Source: CAVRXQ01 sp963725215
GTDB taxonomy: Bacteria; Actinomycetota; Acidimicrobiia; Acidimicrobiales; Bog-793
Reading direction: 5' to 3'
NCBI GenBank assembly: GCA_963725215.1
Contig: CAVRXQ010000003.1
Span: forward strand, 76,116-140,115
DNA length: 64,000 nt
In this document: positions 1 through 9,011 of the stretch, piece by piece
How the letters are laid out: each line of letters begins with the position of its first letter
Position numbering within the stretch: the first letter of the stretch is position 1
Program-made: the position numbers and the translations under genes
The notes under the pieces: model-generated
Told to the model about the DNA's origin: nothing
Seen by the model: the letters and a program-made list of their open reading frames with translations, nothing else
The model's database searches: none

Positions 1-1
1 G

Positions 2-544
2 TCGAACTGGAAACAGGCGCTTTTGCGTCAACGACAGGAGGCGGCGGCGGCCACCGCCGCCCTCGTATCGGCGAACACCGAGCGCGGCGCGGTCGTGGCG
101 ACGCTCGTGAAAGAACAGCGGCTCGAAGCGTCGATCAAGGGTGAGATCGCGCAGCTCGTCGCGCAAGCCCTGGCGAAAAAGCTCGCCGCCGAGCGCGCCG
201 CGGCGGTCGAGGCGGCCGCTGCGAGTGCGGCTGCGGCGAGTGCGGCCGCAGCCGCCGGTCCACCCGACCCGGCCACGCTCTCGGTCGCCCCGGCGCCGCC
301 GGGGTCGCTATTGAGCAAGTTCGCGGCGCTGCGCAATTGCGAGTCCTCGGGCAACTATCAGGACAACACCGGCAACGGTTACTACGGCGCGTACCAGTTC
401 TCGCTTTCGACCTGGGAGGGTCTCGGTGAACGCGGCCTTCCCTCACAGGCTGCCCCAAGGGTGCAGGACGCCGCCGCCTTCACCTTGTACAGCAGGGACG
501 GCTGGACTCCCTGGCCGGCCTGCTCGGCGATCCTCGGGCTGTGA
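2..544 (+). CDS. Resuscitation-promoting-factor-like transglycosylase, C-terminal part
   Basis: The reading frame is open at the left edge, so the N-terminus lies outside the window. The visible protein begins with about 75 residues of Ala/Glu/Lys-rich, probably coiled-coil sequence, passes through an Ala/Pro linker, and ends in a compact domain of about 75 residues. That domain contains LRNCESSGNY, TGNGYYGAYQFS and STWEGLG, the signature of the Rpf/transglycosylase-like fold; the Glu of CESSG is the expected catalytic acid. Such proteins are exported and cleave peptidoglycan glycan strands during regrowth. The gene converges on the ftsB-like gene with only 5 bases between the stops. The export signal cannot be checked here. 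Confidence 0.85.
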   Translation, partial: SNWKQALLRQRQEAAAATAALVSANTERGAVVATLVKEQRLEASIKGEIAQLVAQALAKKLAAERAAAVEAAAASAAAASAAAAAGPPDPATLSVAPAPPGSLLSKFAALRNCESSGNYQDNTGNGYYGAYQFSLSTWEGLGERGLPSQAAPRVQDAAAFTLYSRDGWTPWPACSAILGL

Positions 545-549
545 GAGTC

Positions 550-996
550 TTAGAAGATCCCTCGCCAAAACTCGAGGTGGCGGGCGACCCGTCCCCAGAA
601 GCTCGCGCCGCGGCCAGACGGTGACGACGAGACCTCGTAGGTCGTCGCGGCCGAGGGGACGAAATCCGACGCCGGCAGCTTGTTGGCGTTGAGGCTCCCC
701 GCCTCTCCCGAAGGCCCGTTCTTTCCCGGCAGGACAACGATCGCGCGCTCGCCCTGGCGCACGAGCCCGTAGTCCTCGCGGGCGATCTCGACGATCACCG
801 AACGCTGCGAAAGGCTCGACACCTGGCGTTGTAACGCGGCGTTGTGCGTGCGCACGTTCTGCAGCTCGCGCACCGCGCCCGCGACCTCAGAGCGCTGGCG
901 CAGCAGCGTCGCGAGCGGGAAGCTCGTCGCCACGGTCAACAGCGCGAACACCGCCGCAACGAAGACCGCGGCGCGGGCGCGGCGGTAGGCGATCAC
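550..996 (-). CDS. FtsB/DivIC-type septum formation initiator
   Basis: A 148-residue protein with a short cytoplasmic N-terminus (RRARAA), one transmembrane segment (about residues 10-28), then a coiled-coil stretch (VRELQNVRTHNAALQRQV) and a degenerate Ser/Gly-rich tail. This is the layout of FtsB/DivIC, a bitopic divisome protein that bridges FtsL and FtsQ. I chose the GTG whose last bases overlap the enolase stop (GTGA), implying translational coupling; a GTG 12 bases upstream is also in frame. The position directly after eno is the usual one in actinobacteria and supports the call more than the sequence alone does. Confidence 0.85.
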   Translation of the reverse strand: MIAYRRARAAVFVAAVFALLTVATSFPLATLLRQRSEVAGAVRELQNVRTHNAALQRQVSSLSQRSVIVEIAREDYGLVRQGERAIVVLPGKNGPSGEAGSLNANKLPASDFVPSAATTYEVSSSPSGRGASFWGRVARHLEFWRGIF

Positions 997-2276
997 GCCT
1001 GTTCCCACGCATAGGTCGCGGAACCTAGAAATCGCGCCCCTTCACCGAGCTCTGACTCGATGCGCAACAGCTCGTTGTACTTCGCGACGCGGTCTGAGCG
1101 CGCCGGCGCGCCGGTCTTGATCTGACCGCAGTTCGTCGCGACAGAAAGGTGCGCGATCATCGTGTCCTCGGTCTCGCCGGAGCGATGCGAGACGACGCAG
1201 CGCCACCCGGCGTCGCGGGCAAGCGCCATCGTGTCGAAGGTCTCGGTCAACGTGCCGATCTGGTTGACCTTGATCAAGACCGCGTTCGCCACGTCCTCGC
1301 GGATCCCCCGCTCCACACGCTCGACGTTCGTCACGAAGATGTCGTCGCCGACGAGTTGGACGCGTCCTCCCACCGCCTGGTTGAGCGCCGCCCAACCCGC
1401 CCAGTCGTCCTCGGCCATCGGGTCTTCCAAGGAGACGATCGGATAGCTCTTCAAGATCTGTTCCCAGTACGCGGCGAACTCGTCTGGGGAAAGCGATCGG
1501 CCCTCCGCCGAAAGCTCGTAGCGGCCGTCGCGGAAGAACTCCGACGCCGCGGGGTCGAGCGCGATCGAGATCTCCCCTCCCGGCTTGCGCCCGGCGCGCT
1601 CGATCGCCGCCATCAGCACCTCGAGCGGCGCGGCGTTCGAGTCGAGGTTCGGCGCGAAGCCGCCTTCATCGCCGACTCCGCCCGAGAGCCCGCGCGCATG
1701 CAACTCGGCCTTCAGCGCGTGGTACGTCTCTGCCCCCCAACGCAGTGCCTCCGAGAAGCTCGCCGCGCCGTGGGGGACGATCATGAACTCCTGGAAGTCG
1801 ACGTTGTTGTCGGCGTGCACACCACCGTTCAACACGTTCATCATCGGCACCGGCAACAAGTGCGCGGCGACCCCGCCGAGGTATCTGAAGAGCGAAAGCC
1901 CGGCGTCCTCCGCCGCGGCCTTGGCGATCGCGAGCGAGGTGGCGACGATCGCGTTGGCGCCGAGGCGCGCCTTGTTCGGCGTGCCGTCCAAGTCGCAAAG
2001 CGAAAGGTCGATCTCGCGCTGGTCGTAGGCGTCCTTGCCGATCAGCGCTTCGGCGATCTCCCCATCGACGTGGTCGACCGCGGATAGGACGCCCTTTCCG
2101 CCAAAGCGCGGCCCGCCGTCGCGGAGCTCGGTCGCCTCGTGCTCGCCGGTCGAGGCGCCGGACGGGGCGATCGCCCGCCCGACGGCGCCGGAGTCGAGCA
2201 GGCAGGCGACCTCGACGGTGGGGTTGCCGCGCGAGTCGAGGACCTCGAGCGCTTCGAGCGCGACGACCTCGCTCAC
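993..2276 (-). CDS. eno: Enolase (phosphopyruvate hydratase)
   Basis: A 427-residue protein, normal enolase length, converting 2-phosphoglycerate to phosphoenolpyruvate in glycolysis. It starts VSEVVALEALEVLDSRGNP, the typical N-terminus, and carries GDEGGFAPNL, the metal/active-site segments SLEDPMAEDDW and VGDDIFVTN, the catalytic-Lys region IKVNQIGTLTET and the signature SHRSGETED. The reading frame runs 120 codons further upstream, but the GTG at 2276 is preceded by GGGAGACGAG, a good ribosome-binding site, and gives the canonical start. It lies 55 bases downstream of mazG and overlaps ftsB, so it is probably part of the same operon. Confidence 0.97.
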   Translation of the reverse strand: MSEVVALEALEVLDSRGNPTVEVACLLDSGAVGRAIAPSGASTGEHEATELRDGGPRFGGKGVLSAVDHVDGEIAEALIGKDAYDQREIDLSLCDLDGTPNKARLGANAIVATSLAIAKAAAEDAGLSLFRYLGGVAAHLLPVPMMNVLNGGVHADNNVDFQEFMIVPHGAASFSEALRWGAETYHALKAELHARGLSGGVGDEGGFAPNLDSNAAPLEVLMAAIERAGRKPGGEISIALDPAASEFFRDGRYELSAEGRSLSPDEFAAYWEQILKSYPIVSLEDPMAEDDWAGWAALNQAVGGRVQLVGDDIFVTNVERVERGIREDVANAVLIKVNQIGTLTETFDTMALARDAGWRCVVSHRSGETEDTMIAHLSVATNCGQIKTGAPARSDRVAKYNELLRIESELGEGARFLGSATYAWEQA

Positions 2277-2331
2277 CTCGTCTCCCGTCTTTGGCGGCCT
2301 GTAGCTGGAGTGACAGGTGTTGCCAAAGTTA

Positions 2332-3801
2332 TCAAACGGGCGAGGTTCCGCCCTGAACAGGTCGTTCGCGTTCAGCCTTGGCAAAGAATCGCCGACGGTC
2401 GGCGTCGTCGGCCGCGGCCAAGGTCGTCCCCTCGCTCGTCGCGAGACGCTCGGCCTCCTGGAAGCGGTCGCGGAACCGCTCCGCGGCCCTCCGGCAGGCC
2501 TCTTCGGCGTCGAGGCCGGCGTCCGCGGCCGCCCGGGCGAGGAAGACCAGCGCCTCGCCGAGTGCATCGCCGTCCGCGAGCAGCAGCGAGAGGGCCTCTT
2601 TCGACAGCCCGCCGTCTCCCCCGGTTGCATCCGCACCGAGGCCGACGCCGTGCGCCTTTCTCTCGAGCTTCGTCGCCAACAACAGCGCCGGAAGCGCGGC
2701 GGGGATGCCTTCCATCAGGCTCGCCCGCCCTTTTTCTTGTCGCTTCAGTTCCTCCCACTGCGACAGCACCGCGTCGACCGTCGTCACCCCTTTTCTCCCG
2801 CCGAAGACGTGGGGGTGGCGGTAGACGAGCTTCTCGCGCACGGTGCGGGCGACGTCGGAGAGCTCGAACAGTCCTTCTTCTTTTGCCAGCTGGGCGTGGA
2901 ACATCACCTGGCACAACACGTCGCCGAGCTCTTCTTCCAGCGCGACGGACGCCTGCGGATCGGGAGGATCGCCGAGGCGGTCGATCGCTTCGATCGTCTC
3001 GTAGCACTCTTCGATCAGGTGGCGGGTGAGCGAGCGATGGGTCTGTTTCTGGTCCCAAGGGCAGCGCTCGCGAAGCTCGGCGACGACCAACTGGAGCGCG
3101 GCGAGCTCGTGGCCGACCGGCTCTTTTATCGCGGGCAGATACACACACGTCAGGTGGTCGGGCACCACGCGGTCGAGTTCGCCGATTGGCATCTCTTCGA
3201 CGCGCTCGTCGGGCAGTCCGAGGTGCGAGAGCACGACGGCGACGGCTGTCTCGTCGTCGTTGGCGAGCTTGATCTGAGAAAGCGTGTCTTTTTCCCAGAT
3301 GTGCGCGAGCAGAAGGGGGCCTTCGTCGCGCGCCGCGTCGATTGGGAAGCGCTCGCCGTCGACGAGGCGCACGCGGCGAGCGAAGGGATCAACGCGCAGT
3401 CGCGACCACGCGAGGTCGATAAACGACAGCCCTTCGACGATCTCGACCTCGACTCGGCCTTCGTCGCGCAGCATCTCGACGGTCGTCTCTAACACGCTCG
3501 GCGAACCCGGGACCGCGTAGAGGACTCCCGCGGCGCTGTTCGCCGCCTCCGTCACCTCGTCGACGATCCCCCGGTACACCGAGGCGAAGTCGGCCGCCTC
3601 TTCGTAGTGGTGATCGAGCGGCACCGCGCCCGCTCCGGCGAGCGACTGTGCCGAAGGGTGGCGCGCGGTGCGCAGATAGACGGTCGAGGCGCGAGAAAGC
3701 GCCTCTGTCGCTTCGATCGTCAGCAGCTCGGGTCCCGCCGGACCGAGGCCGACGACGGTGAGCAGTCCCGGGCGGCCTCGCCCGTTCGCGGGCGTGCTCA
3801 C
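2332..3801 (-). CDS. mazG: MazG NTP pyrophosphohydrolase fused to a tetrapyrrole-methylase-like domain
   Basis: A 489-residue two-domain protein. The N-terminal part (about 1-220) opens with LLTVVGLGPAGPELLT, the glycine-rich start of the SAM-dependent tetrapyrrole methylase fold, as in YabN-type fusions. The C-terminal part is MazG: CPWDQKQTHRSL, then EECYE and EEELGDVLCQV, which provide the EExxE...ExxD magnesium site for hydrolysing NTPs to NMP and PPi. The GTG start lies 5 bases after the stop of the upstream lipoprotein gene, and no strong Shine-Dalgarno is visible, so coupling is likely. MazG proteins sanitise aberrant nucleotides; the role of the methylase-like half is unknown. Confidence 0.93.
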   Translation of the reverse strand: MSTPANGRGRPGLLTVVGLGPAGPELLTIEATEALSRASTVYLRTARHPSAQSLAGAGAVPLDHHYEEAADFASVYRGIVDEVTEAANSAAGVLYAVPGSPSVLETTVEMLRDEGRVEVEIVEGLSFIDLAWSRLRVDPFARRVRLVDGERFPIDAARDEGPLLLAHIWEKDTLSQIKLANDDETAVAVVLSHLGLPDERVEEMPIGELDRVVPDHLTCVYLPAIKEPVGHELAALQLVVAELRERCPWDQKQTHRSLTRHLIEECYETIEAIDRLGDPPDPQASVALEEELGDVLCQVMFHAQLAKEEGLFELSDVARTVREKLVYRHPHVFGGRKGVTTVDAVLSQWEELKRQEKGRASLMEGIPAALPALLLATKLERKAHGVGLGADATGGDGGLSKEALSLLLADGDALGEALVFLARAAADAGLDAEEACRRAAERFRDRFQEAERLATSEGTTLAAADDADRRRFFAKAERERPVQGGTSPV

Positions 3802-3806
3802 GTTGA

Positions 3807-4844
3807 CTATTTCGCGCCGACGGCGGAGGGGTTCGGGAGGAGATCGAGCGACGGGCTGTGCGGCGCCTTTACCTCGTAGGTCGCGCCGACCTTCGTCCAG
3901 GTTCCATAGCGCGGGTCGACTTCGACGTGCGCCCCCGACACCGCCGCCGAAAGCGCTCTCGACGCGGCCGCCGTGCCGTCGTGCACGATTGCCGCCGCGG
4001 CTTGCGAAAGCGTCGGGGCGCGCCGCCCGGTCACCTCGAGCAGGATCCAATCGCCCGCGAAATGAATCGGTGCTGTGAGCTCGCCGACTGCCAGCGAGGA
4101 GACGATCCCGCCGAGCGGGCTCGTCAGCCCAGACGGCGTGATGCAGCCGAGCGCACCGCCCCGCGACGAGGAGGCGTCGATCGAGTTCGCCCGCGCCACC
4201 ACGGCGAAGCTCGCCCCGCCGCGGATCGCCGTCGCTAGCTGCTGCGCTTTTGATCGCGAGGCGACCTCGATCGCTTCCGTGCAGTCGAGCGCGATCTCAC
4301 TCGGGTGCCGTTGCGCGTACGCACTGACACCGGCGGGCGTCAGCACGGCGCCGAGCGAGTGCGCGGCGAGCACGTCCTGGTCGGCCTGCAACGAGACGAG
4401 CGCGTCGCGAAAGCGGGGCCCGAGCGTCGCAAGCACTTCCGCACCGGACTCGGTGCACGCAGAGCCGCTGGTGGGCGTGAACGACGTCGTGAGCTCGTCG
4501 TCGGCGACCTGGCGCGCGAGCGAGCCGACGGCGAGGTGGTCCCGAGCAGCGACGGCATCGGCCGCTTTCGCCTCGATGAGCAGCGAGAGCGCGCCGGCCG
4601 CGAACGACGCGTTGTAGGTCCCGTTCGAGACTCCCGTCACCGCGTGCGCGTTTCCGGCCGAAGTCTCGAGCAGGCACCGGTAGCCGGAGTCCGAGGCGAC
4701 CGAGTCGAGGGCGGAGTTAAGGCTCGACTGGGTGACGAACGCCCCGTCGACGCGCGCCGCGGTCGGCAGGAACTGCGAGTCGCACGCCGAGAGCGCGATG
4801 GCGGCGGCACCGACGAACGCGAGGGGGGCGAGGAACGAGCGCAC
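3807..4844 (-). CDS. SurA-like lipoprotein with PpiC-type rotamase domain
   Basis: With the GTG at 4844 the protein is 345 residues and begins with a lipoprotein signal: VRS, a hydrophobic stretch LAPLAFVGAAAIAL, then the lipobox LSAC at about residue 21. The middle is helical (SurA-like N-domain) and the C-terminal third has a parvulin-like segment (FAVVARANSIDASSSRGGALG followed by VGELTAPIHFAGDWILLEV). Family members are peptidyl-prolyl isomerase chaperones for exported proteins, anchored outside the membrane. It sits between mfd and mazG, a conserved actinobacterial position. The start is moderately certain because no clear Shine-Dalgarno precedes it; another GTG lies about 36 bases upstream. 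Confidence 0.8.
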   Translation of the reverse strand: MRSFLAPLAFVGAAAIALSACDSQFLPTAARVDGAFVTQSSLNSALDSVASDSGYRCLLETSAGNAHAVTGVSNGTYNASFAAGALSLLIEAKAADAVAARDHLAVGSLARQVADDELTTSFTPTSGSACTESGAEVLATLGPRFRDALVSLQADQDVLAAHSLGAVLTPAGVSAYAQRHPSEIALDCTEAIEVASRSKAQQLATAIRGGASFAVVARANSIDASSSRGGALGCITPSGLTSPLGGIVSSLAVGELTAPIHFAGDWILLEVTGRRAPTLSQAAAAIVHDGTAAASRALSAAVSGAHVEVDPRYGTWTKVGATYEVKAPHSPSLDLLPNPSAVGAK

Positions 4845-4887
4845 GGGATGGCGAGGATATGGGCGATCGGCGTTCCGGACCACTTCG

Positions 4888-7800
4888 CTAACCGGAGGCC
4901 GCGACCTGGTCGTGTTTCGGGACGAGCGCCCGCAACAACTGGGCGAGCTCGCTCGGGACGGCCTGGCCGGCGATGAGCGGCACGACGAGGCGCGCCGGGT
5001 CGTCGCGGACGAGAGCGCGAGGAGCGAGGCGCTGCAGGCGGATCTTCGCCGAGGCCGGGAGGTGCACGGGGGAGAGGCGCGCGACGACCTCACCCGCACG
5101 TGACGGCCCGGGCGCGCCGATGCGGTGTGGGACGACGACGACCTCGCGGATGCCGACCCGCACGCACTCGGCGCGAAGTCGCGCCACGTCGATCAGCGCC
5201 TCCGCCTCTTTCGGCAGCGGCCCGAAGCGATCGAGCCACTCCGCCGAGATGTCGTCGACCTCGGCCTCGTCGCGCACCGAGCCGAGGCGCCGGTAGGCCT
5301 CGAGGCGGAGGTCCTCGCGTTCGACGTAAGACGTCGGCAAATTGGCGTCGATCGGGACGTCGAGACGGACCTCCACCGGTTCTGGGACAACCTCGCCCTT
5401 TGCCTCCGCGACGGCCTCTGCGACCATCCTCACGTAGAGGTCGTAGCCGACCGCGGCGATGTGGCCGGACTGGTCGGTGCCAACGAGGCTCCCCGCGCCA
5501 CGGATTTCGAGGTCGCGCATCGCGATCTTGAAGCCCGAGCCCAACTCGGTGTGCTCACCGATCGTGCGCAGGCGCTCGTAGGCCTGTTCGGTGAGCGCCT
5601 TGTCGACCGGGTGCAGCAGGTACGCGTAGGCGCGCTGCGCGGATCGGCCGACCCGGCCGCGCAGCTGGTGCAGCTGGCCGAGTCCCAACAGATCCGCCCG
5701 GTCGACGACGAGCGTGTTCACCTGGGGCATGTCGATCCCCGACTCGATGATCGTCGTGCAGACCAAGACGTCGTATTCGCCTTCTGAGAAGTCGAGCACG
5801 GTCTTTTCGAGCGTCCCTTCGTCCATCTGGCCGTGCGCGACCGCGATGCGCGCCGCGGGAACGAGCTCGCGCACGTGCGCGGCCACGCGCTCGATGTCCC
5901 GCACACGGTTGTGGACGAAGAACACCTGTCCCTCACGAAGAAGCTCGCGCCTGATGGCTTCGGCGATCGCGCGGTCGTCCTCCTCGCCGACGTAGGTGAG
6001 GATCGGCTGGCGCTCGGCAGGAGGGGTGTCGATGAGCGAGAGGTCGCGGATCCCCGTCAGCGCCATCTCCAAGGTTCGCGGGATCGGGCTCGCGGTGAGG
6101 GTCAGGACGTCGACGCCGATCGAGAGCTTCTTCACCGCTTCTTTGTGCTGCACCCCGAAGCGCTGTTCCTCGTCGATCACCAACACTCCCAAGCGACGAA
6201 ACGCGACGTCGTCGCCGAGCAAGCGGTGCGTGCCAATTACGACGTCGACCGAGCCGTCCGCGACCTGCGCGATGACTTCAGCCTGTTCTCTCGGGGTCAA
6301 AAAGCGCGACAGCATCGCGACGCGTACGGGATAGGGGGCGAAACGCTCGGAGAAGGTCTCGAAGTGCTGGCGGGCGAGGATCGTCGTCGGCACCAGCACC
6401 GCGACCTGGCGCCCGTCCTGGACGGCCTTGAACGCCGCGCGCAGCGCGACCTCTGTTTTTCCGAAGCCGACGTCACCGCAGACGAGTCGGTCCATCGGAA
6501 CCGGTCGCTCCATGTCCGCCTTCACGTCGGTGATCGCGCGCAGCTGGTCCGGGGTCTCCGGGTAGGGGAAGGCTTGCTCGAGTTCGCTCTGCCACGGCGT
6601 ATCGGACGCGAAGGCGTGACCCTCGCTCGCCAGCCGGCGGCGGTACAGCTCGATCAGCTCCTCCGCGACGGCGCGCACCGCGTGCCGCGCTCGCGCCCGC
6701 TGTCTTTGCCAGTCGTTGCCGGAAAGCCGACTGAGCGTCGGGCTCTCGCCCCCGGTGTAAGGCGTGATGAAGTCGATCTGGTCCGAGGGAACGTAGACCC
6801 GGTCGCCGCCGCGGTATTCGAGCAACAGGTAGTCGCGGGCCTGGCCGGCGTCGCCACGCGTCACCATGCCGGCGTAGCGAGCGACCCCGTGCACGTAATG
6901 CACGACGTAGTCGCCCGGGGCGAGGTCGTCGAAGAAGCCATCCACCGGTCGGCTGCGCGCCTTCGGGACGCGGTGGGGGCGGTGCCTGCCGGTGAGGTCG
7001 CTCTCCGCTAGCACGGCGATCGGGATCTCGTCCATCACGAAGCCGCGGTCCAGCGCCGCGACGACGACGTGCACGCCTGTTCGTCGCAGCACCTCGGCGT
7101 CGATGCCGTCGGCGCGCTCGAAGTCCCGATCGACCTCGACTCCGGAGCCCTCGAGGACGTCGGACAGTCGGGCGGCGGCTCCTGCTCCGGAGGCCGCGAC
7201 GACGACCGAGGCCCTGCGGCGGAGGACCTCGCCGATGCGGCGGGCGATCGGTTCCGCGTCGCCGAGCGCGGCGGGCCACCCGCTCACCCGAAGCGTCGTC
7301 TGTCCGGGGCTGTCGGGGAGGGAAAGCACCGACGCGACGCGCGCCTTTGTGCGGGCAAGCAGCCGCTCGAAGGGCGCATGGAGCCGCGGGATCTCGGCCG
7401 ACTCCGCGTCGCCGCGCGTCGGGTCCTCGCGCCAGGTCTCGGCGAGCGACTGCCCGAGCGCGACCTCCTCGTCCAACAGCTCGACGACGCGGTCACGCAT
7501 GCGCCGCGGTTCCAACAACACGACCCGATCGTCTCCTTCGAGCAGGTCGCAGAGGATCGTCTCCTCGTCCAAGAACGGCAGGAACGACTCGATGCCGTCG
7601 AACACCTCGCCGTCCGCGATGCGGGAGAACTGGGCGCGGGCAAAGGGTGCGGACAAGGCGAGCTCGGCCACGCGTGAGCGGCGTCGGTCGTCAGCCAGCA
7701 ATTCCCTGCAGGCGAAGATCTCGACCGAATCGATGTCGGCGGTGCTGCGCTGGTCGGCGACGTCGAAGCTGCACAGCCGTTCGACCTCGTCACCGTTGCA

Positions 7801-8394
7801 GTCGATGCGAATTCCGTCGTCGCCCGTCGAGGGGAAGACGTCGACGATCCCGCCGCGCACCGCGACCTCGCCGCGGTGTTCGACTTGGTACTCGCGGCGG
7901 TAGCCCGCGGCGACGAGCGACGCGACTAGCTCGTACGGATCGAGCTCGCCCTTAGCTCGCACGACGATCGGCGCGGCGTCACTTGGCGTCACGGCGAGCC
8001 GTTGCACGAGCGCCTTCACCGGCGCGACGACGATCGTCGCCCGTGACTTTTCGCGCGCCCGGTCGATCCGCCACAGGGCTTCGAGACGGCGCCCCATCGT
8101 CTCCGCCGACGGCGAGACGCGCTCGAAGGGCAGCGTCTCCCAAGCCGGCAGGTGCGCGAGCCGCTCCTCGTCGACGAAGCACGCGAGATCGTGGCGGAGA
8201 CGTTCGGCCTCGGAGGCGGTCGGCGTCGCGACGACGATCACGGACGGCGAAGAGAGCGAAGCGACGCCGGCGAGGACGTACGCGCGCGCCGAATCCGCGA
8301 CGGCGAGCGTCGCGTCCTCGGACCCGATCAGCAAGGAGACCTCGGGCTCGGACGCGAGTGCGGGGAGCAGCGGGGCGAGAACGGGACTCGTCAC
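4888..8394 (-). CDS. mfd: Transcription-repair coupling factor Mfd
   Basis: A full-length 1168-residue Mfd. The N-terminal third is the UvrB-homology region. At about residue 490 is the CarD-like RNA-polymerase interaction domain (GDYVVHYVHGVARYAG). The SF2 translocase follows, with Walker A GDVGFGKTE near 640 and the Walker B box VIDEEQRFGV near 738. The downstream TRG/D7 regions follow (GSLVGTDQSGHIAAVGYDLY). Mfd removes RNA polymerase stalled at DNA damage and recruits UvrA. The GTG start overlaps the pth stop (GTGA), so the two genes are translationally coupled. Confidence 0.97.
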   Translation of the reverse strand: MTSPVLAPLLPALASEPEVSLLIGSEDATLAVADSARAYVLAGVASLSSPSVIVVATPTASEAERLRHDLACFVDEERLAHLPAWETLPFERVSPSAETMGRRLEALWRIDRAREKSRATIVVAPVKALVQRLAVTPSDAAPIVVRAKGELDPYELVASLVAAGYRREYQVEHRGEVAVRGGIVDVFPSTGDDGIRIDCNGDEVERLCSFDVADQRSTADIDSVEIFACRELLADDRRRSRVAELALSAPFARAQFSRIADGEVFDGIESFLPFLDEETILCDLLEGDDRVVLLEPRRMRDRVVELLDEEVALGQSLAETWREDPTRGDAESAEIPRLHAPFERLLARTKARVASVLSLPDSPGQTTLRVSGWPAALGDAEPIARRIGEVLRRRASVVVAASGAGAAARLSDVLEGSGVEVDRDFERADGIDAEVLRRTGVHVVVAALDRGFVMDEIPIAVLAESDLTGRHRPHRVPKARSRPVDGFFDDLAPGDYVVHYVHGVARYAGMVTRGDAGQARDYLLLEYRGGDRVYVPSDQIDFITPYTGGESPTLSRLSGNDWQRQRARARHAVRAVAEELIELYRRRLASEGHAFASDTPWQSELEQAFPYPETPDQLRAITDVKADMERPVPMDRLVCGDVGFGKTEVALRAAFKAVQDGRQVAVLVPTTILARQHFETFSERFAPYPVRVAMLSRFLTPREQAEVIAQVADGSVDVVIGTHRLLGDDVAFRRLGVLVIDEEQRFGVQHKEAVKKLSIGVDVLTLTASPIPRTLEMALTGIRDLSLIDTPPAERQPILTYVGEEDDRAIAEAIRRELLREGQVFFVHNRVRDIERVAAHVRELVPAARIAVAHGQMDEGTLEKTVLDFSEGEYDVLVCTTIIESGIDMPQVNTLVVDRADLLGLGQLHQLRGRVGRSAQRAYAYLLHPVDKALTEQAYERLRTIGEHTELGSGFKIAMRDLEIRGAGSLVGTDQSGHIAAVGYDLYVRMVAEAVAEAKGEVVPEPVEVRLDVPIDANLPTSYVEREDLRLEAYRRLGSVRDEAEVDDISAEWLDRFGPLPKEAEALIDVARLRAECVRVGIREVVVVPHRIGAPGPSRAGEVVARLSPVHLPASAKIRLQRLAPRALVRDDPARLVVPLIAGQAVPSELAQLLRALVPKHDQVAASG

Positions 8395-9011
8395 GACGCG
8401 TTCACTTTTTCCATCGCCGCCGGGATTCCCCGGTCAAAGACCAACTCGGCGGCGTCCGCGGCGAGCTCGATCGCCGAGTGCAATCCTTCCGCCTCGGCAG
8501 GCGACGGACGGCGCAACACGTAGTCGGCGCCCGGGATGCGACCGGGGGGCTTTCCGATCCCGATGCGGACGCGCACGAAGTCCAACGTGCCGAGGCGCTC
8601 AGCGATCGAACGGAGCCCGTTGTGCCCGGCCGTCCCGCCGCCGCGCTTCACGCGCACCGAGCCGACCGGCAAGTCGAGCTCGTCGTGGACGACGACTAGG
8701 CGCTCGAGCTGGGTCACCGAGAAGCGCCTGGTGAGCTCCACGAGCGCGACGCCGGAGTCGTTCATGTAGGTGACCGGGATCGCCAGCGCTAACAACTTCT
8801 GCCCGAAGCGGCGGGCTGAAATAAGGGCGGAGATCCCGCGCTCGGCGCGAAGCGGCATCGCGTTGCGCTCGGCGACGACCGCCACCGCATCGGCACCCAC
8901 GTTGTGCCGGGTGTGCGCGAACTCGCGGCCGGGGTTGCCGAGACCGACGACGAGCAGGTCGGCAGCGGCTCCGGTGCGCTCGGTGCGCGGGGCGCGAAGC
9001 CGCGTCGTCAG
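8391..9011 (-). CDS. pth: Peptidyl-tRNA hydrolase, probable CTG start
   Basis: Pth hydrolyses peptidyl-tRNA to recycle tRNA. The frame clearly encodes DLLVVGLGNPGREFAHTRHN, with the catalytic Asn (GLGNPG) and His (TRHN), followed by PVTYMNDSG and VVHDELDLP. However, no ATG, GTG or TTG exists upstream of these residues in this frame; the first such codon is the GTG at 8900, which lies after the catalytic His. The best explanation I see is the CTG at 9011, which overlaps the rplY stop (CTGA) and gives 206 residues, close to the usual length. An indel upstream is the alternative. It overlaps mfd by 4 bases. Confidence 0.85.
   Translation of the reverse strand: MTTRLRAPRTERTGAAADLLVVGLGNPGREFAHTRHNVGADAVAVVAERNAMPLRAERGISALISARRFGQKLLALAIPVTYMNDSGVALVELTRRFSVTQLERLVVVHDELDLPVGSVRVKRGGGTAGHNGLRSIAERLGTLDFVRVRIGIGKPPGRIPGADYVLRRPSPAEAEGLHSAIELAADAAELVFDRGIPAAMEKVNAS

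Noticed and set aside
1149..2087. Long plus-strand open frames across enolase
   Set aside because: They are complementary-strand artefacts of high-GC coding sequence, with no motif and no ribosome-binding site.
2277..2636. A 120-codon N-terminal extension of enolase
   Set aside because: The extension is Arg/Pro-rich, overlaps mazG in another frame, and the GTG at 2276 has a good ribosome-binding site and gives the family's normal start.
5833..7011. 392-codon plus-strand frame inside mfd
   Set aside because: It lies completely within the antisense of mfd and has the charged composition typical of such shadows.
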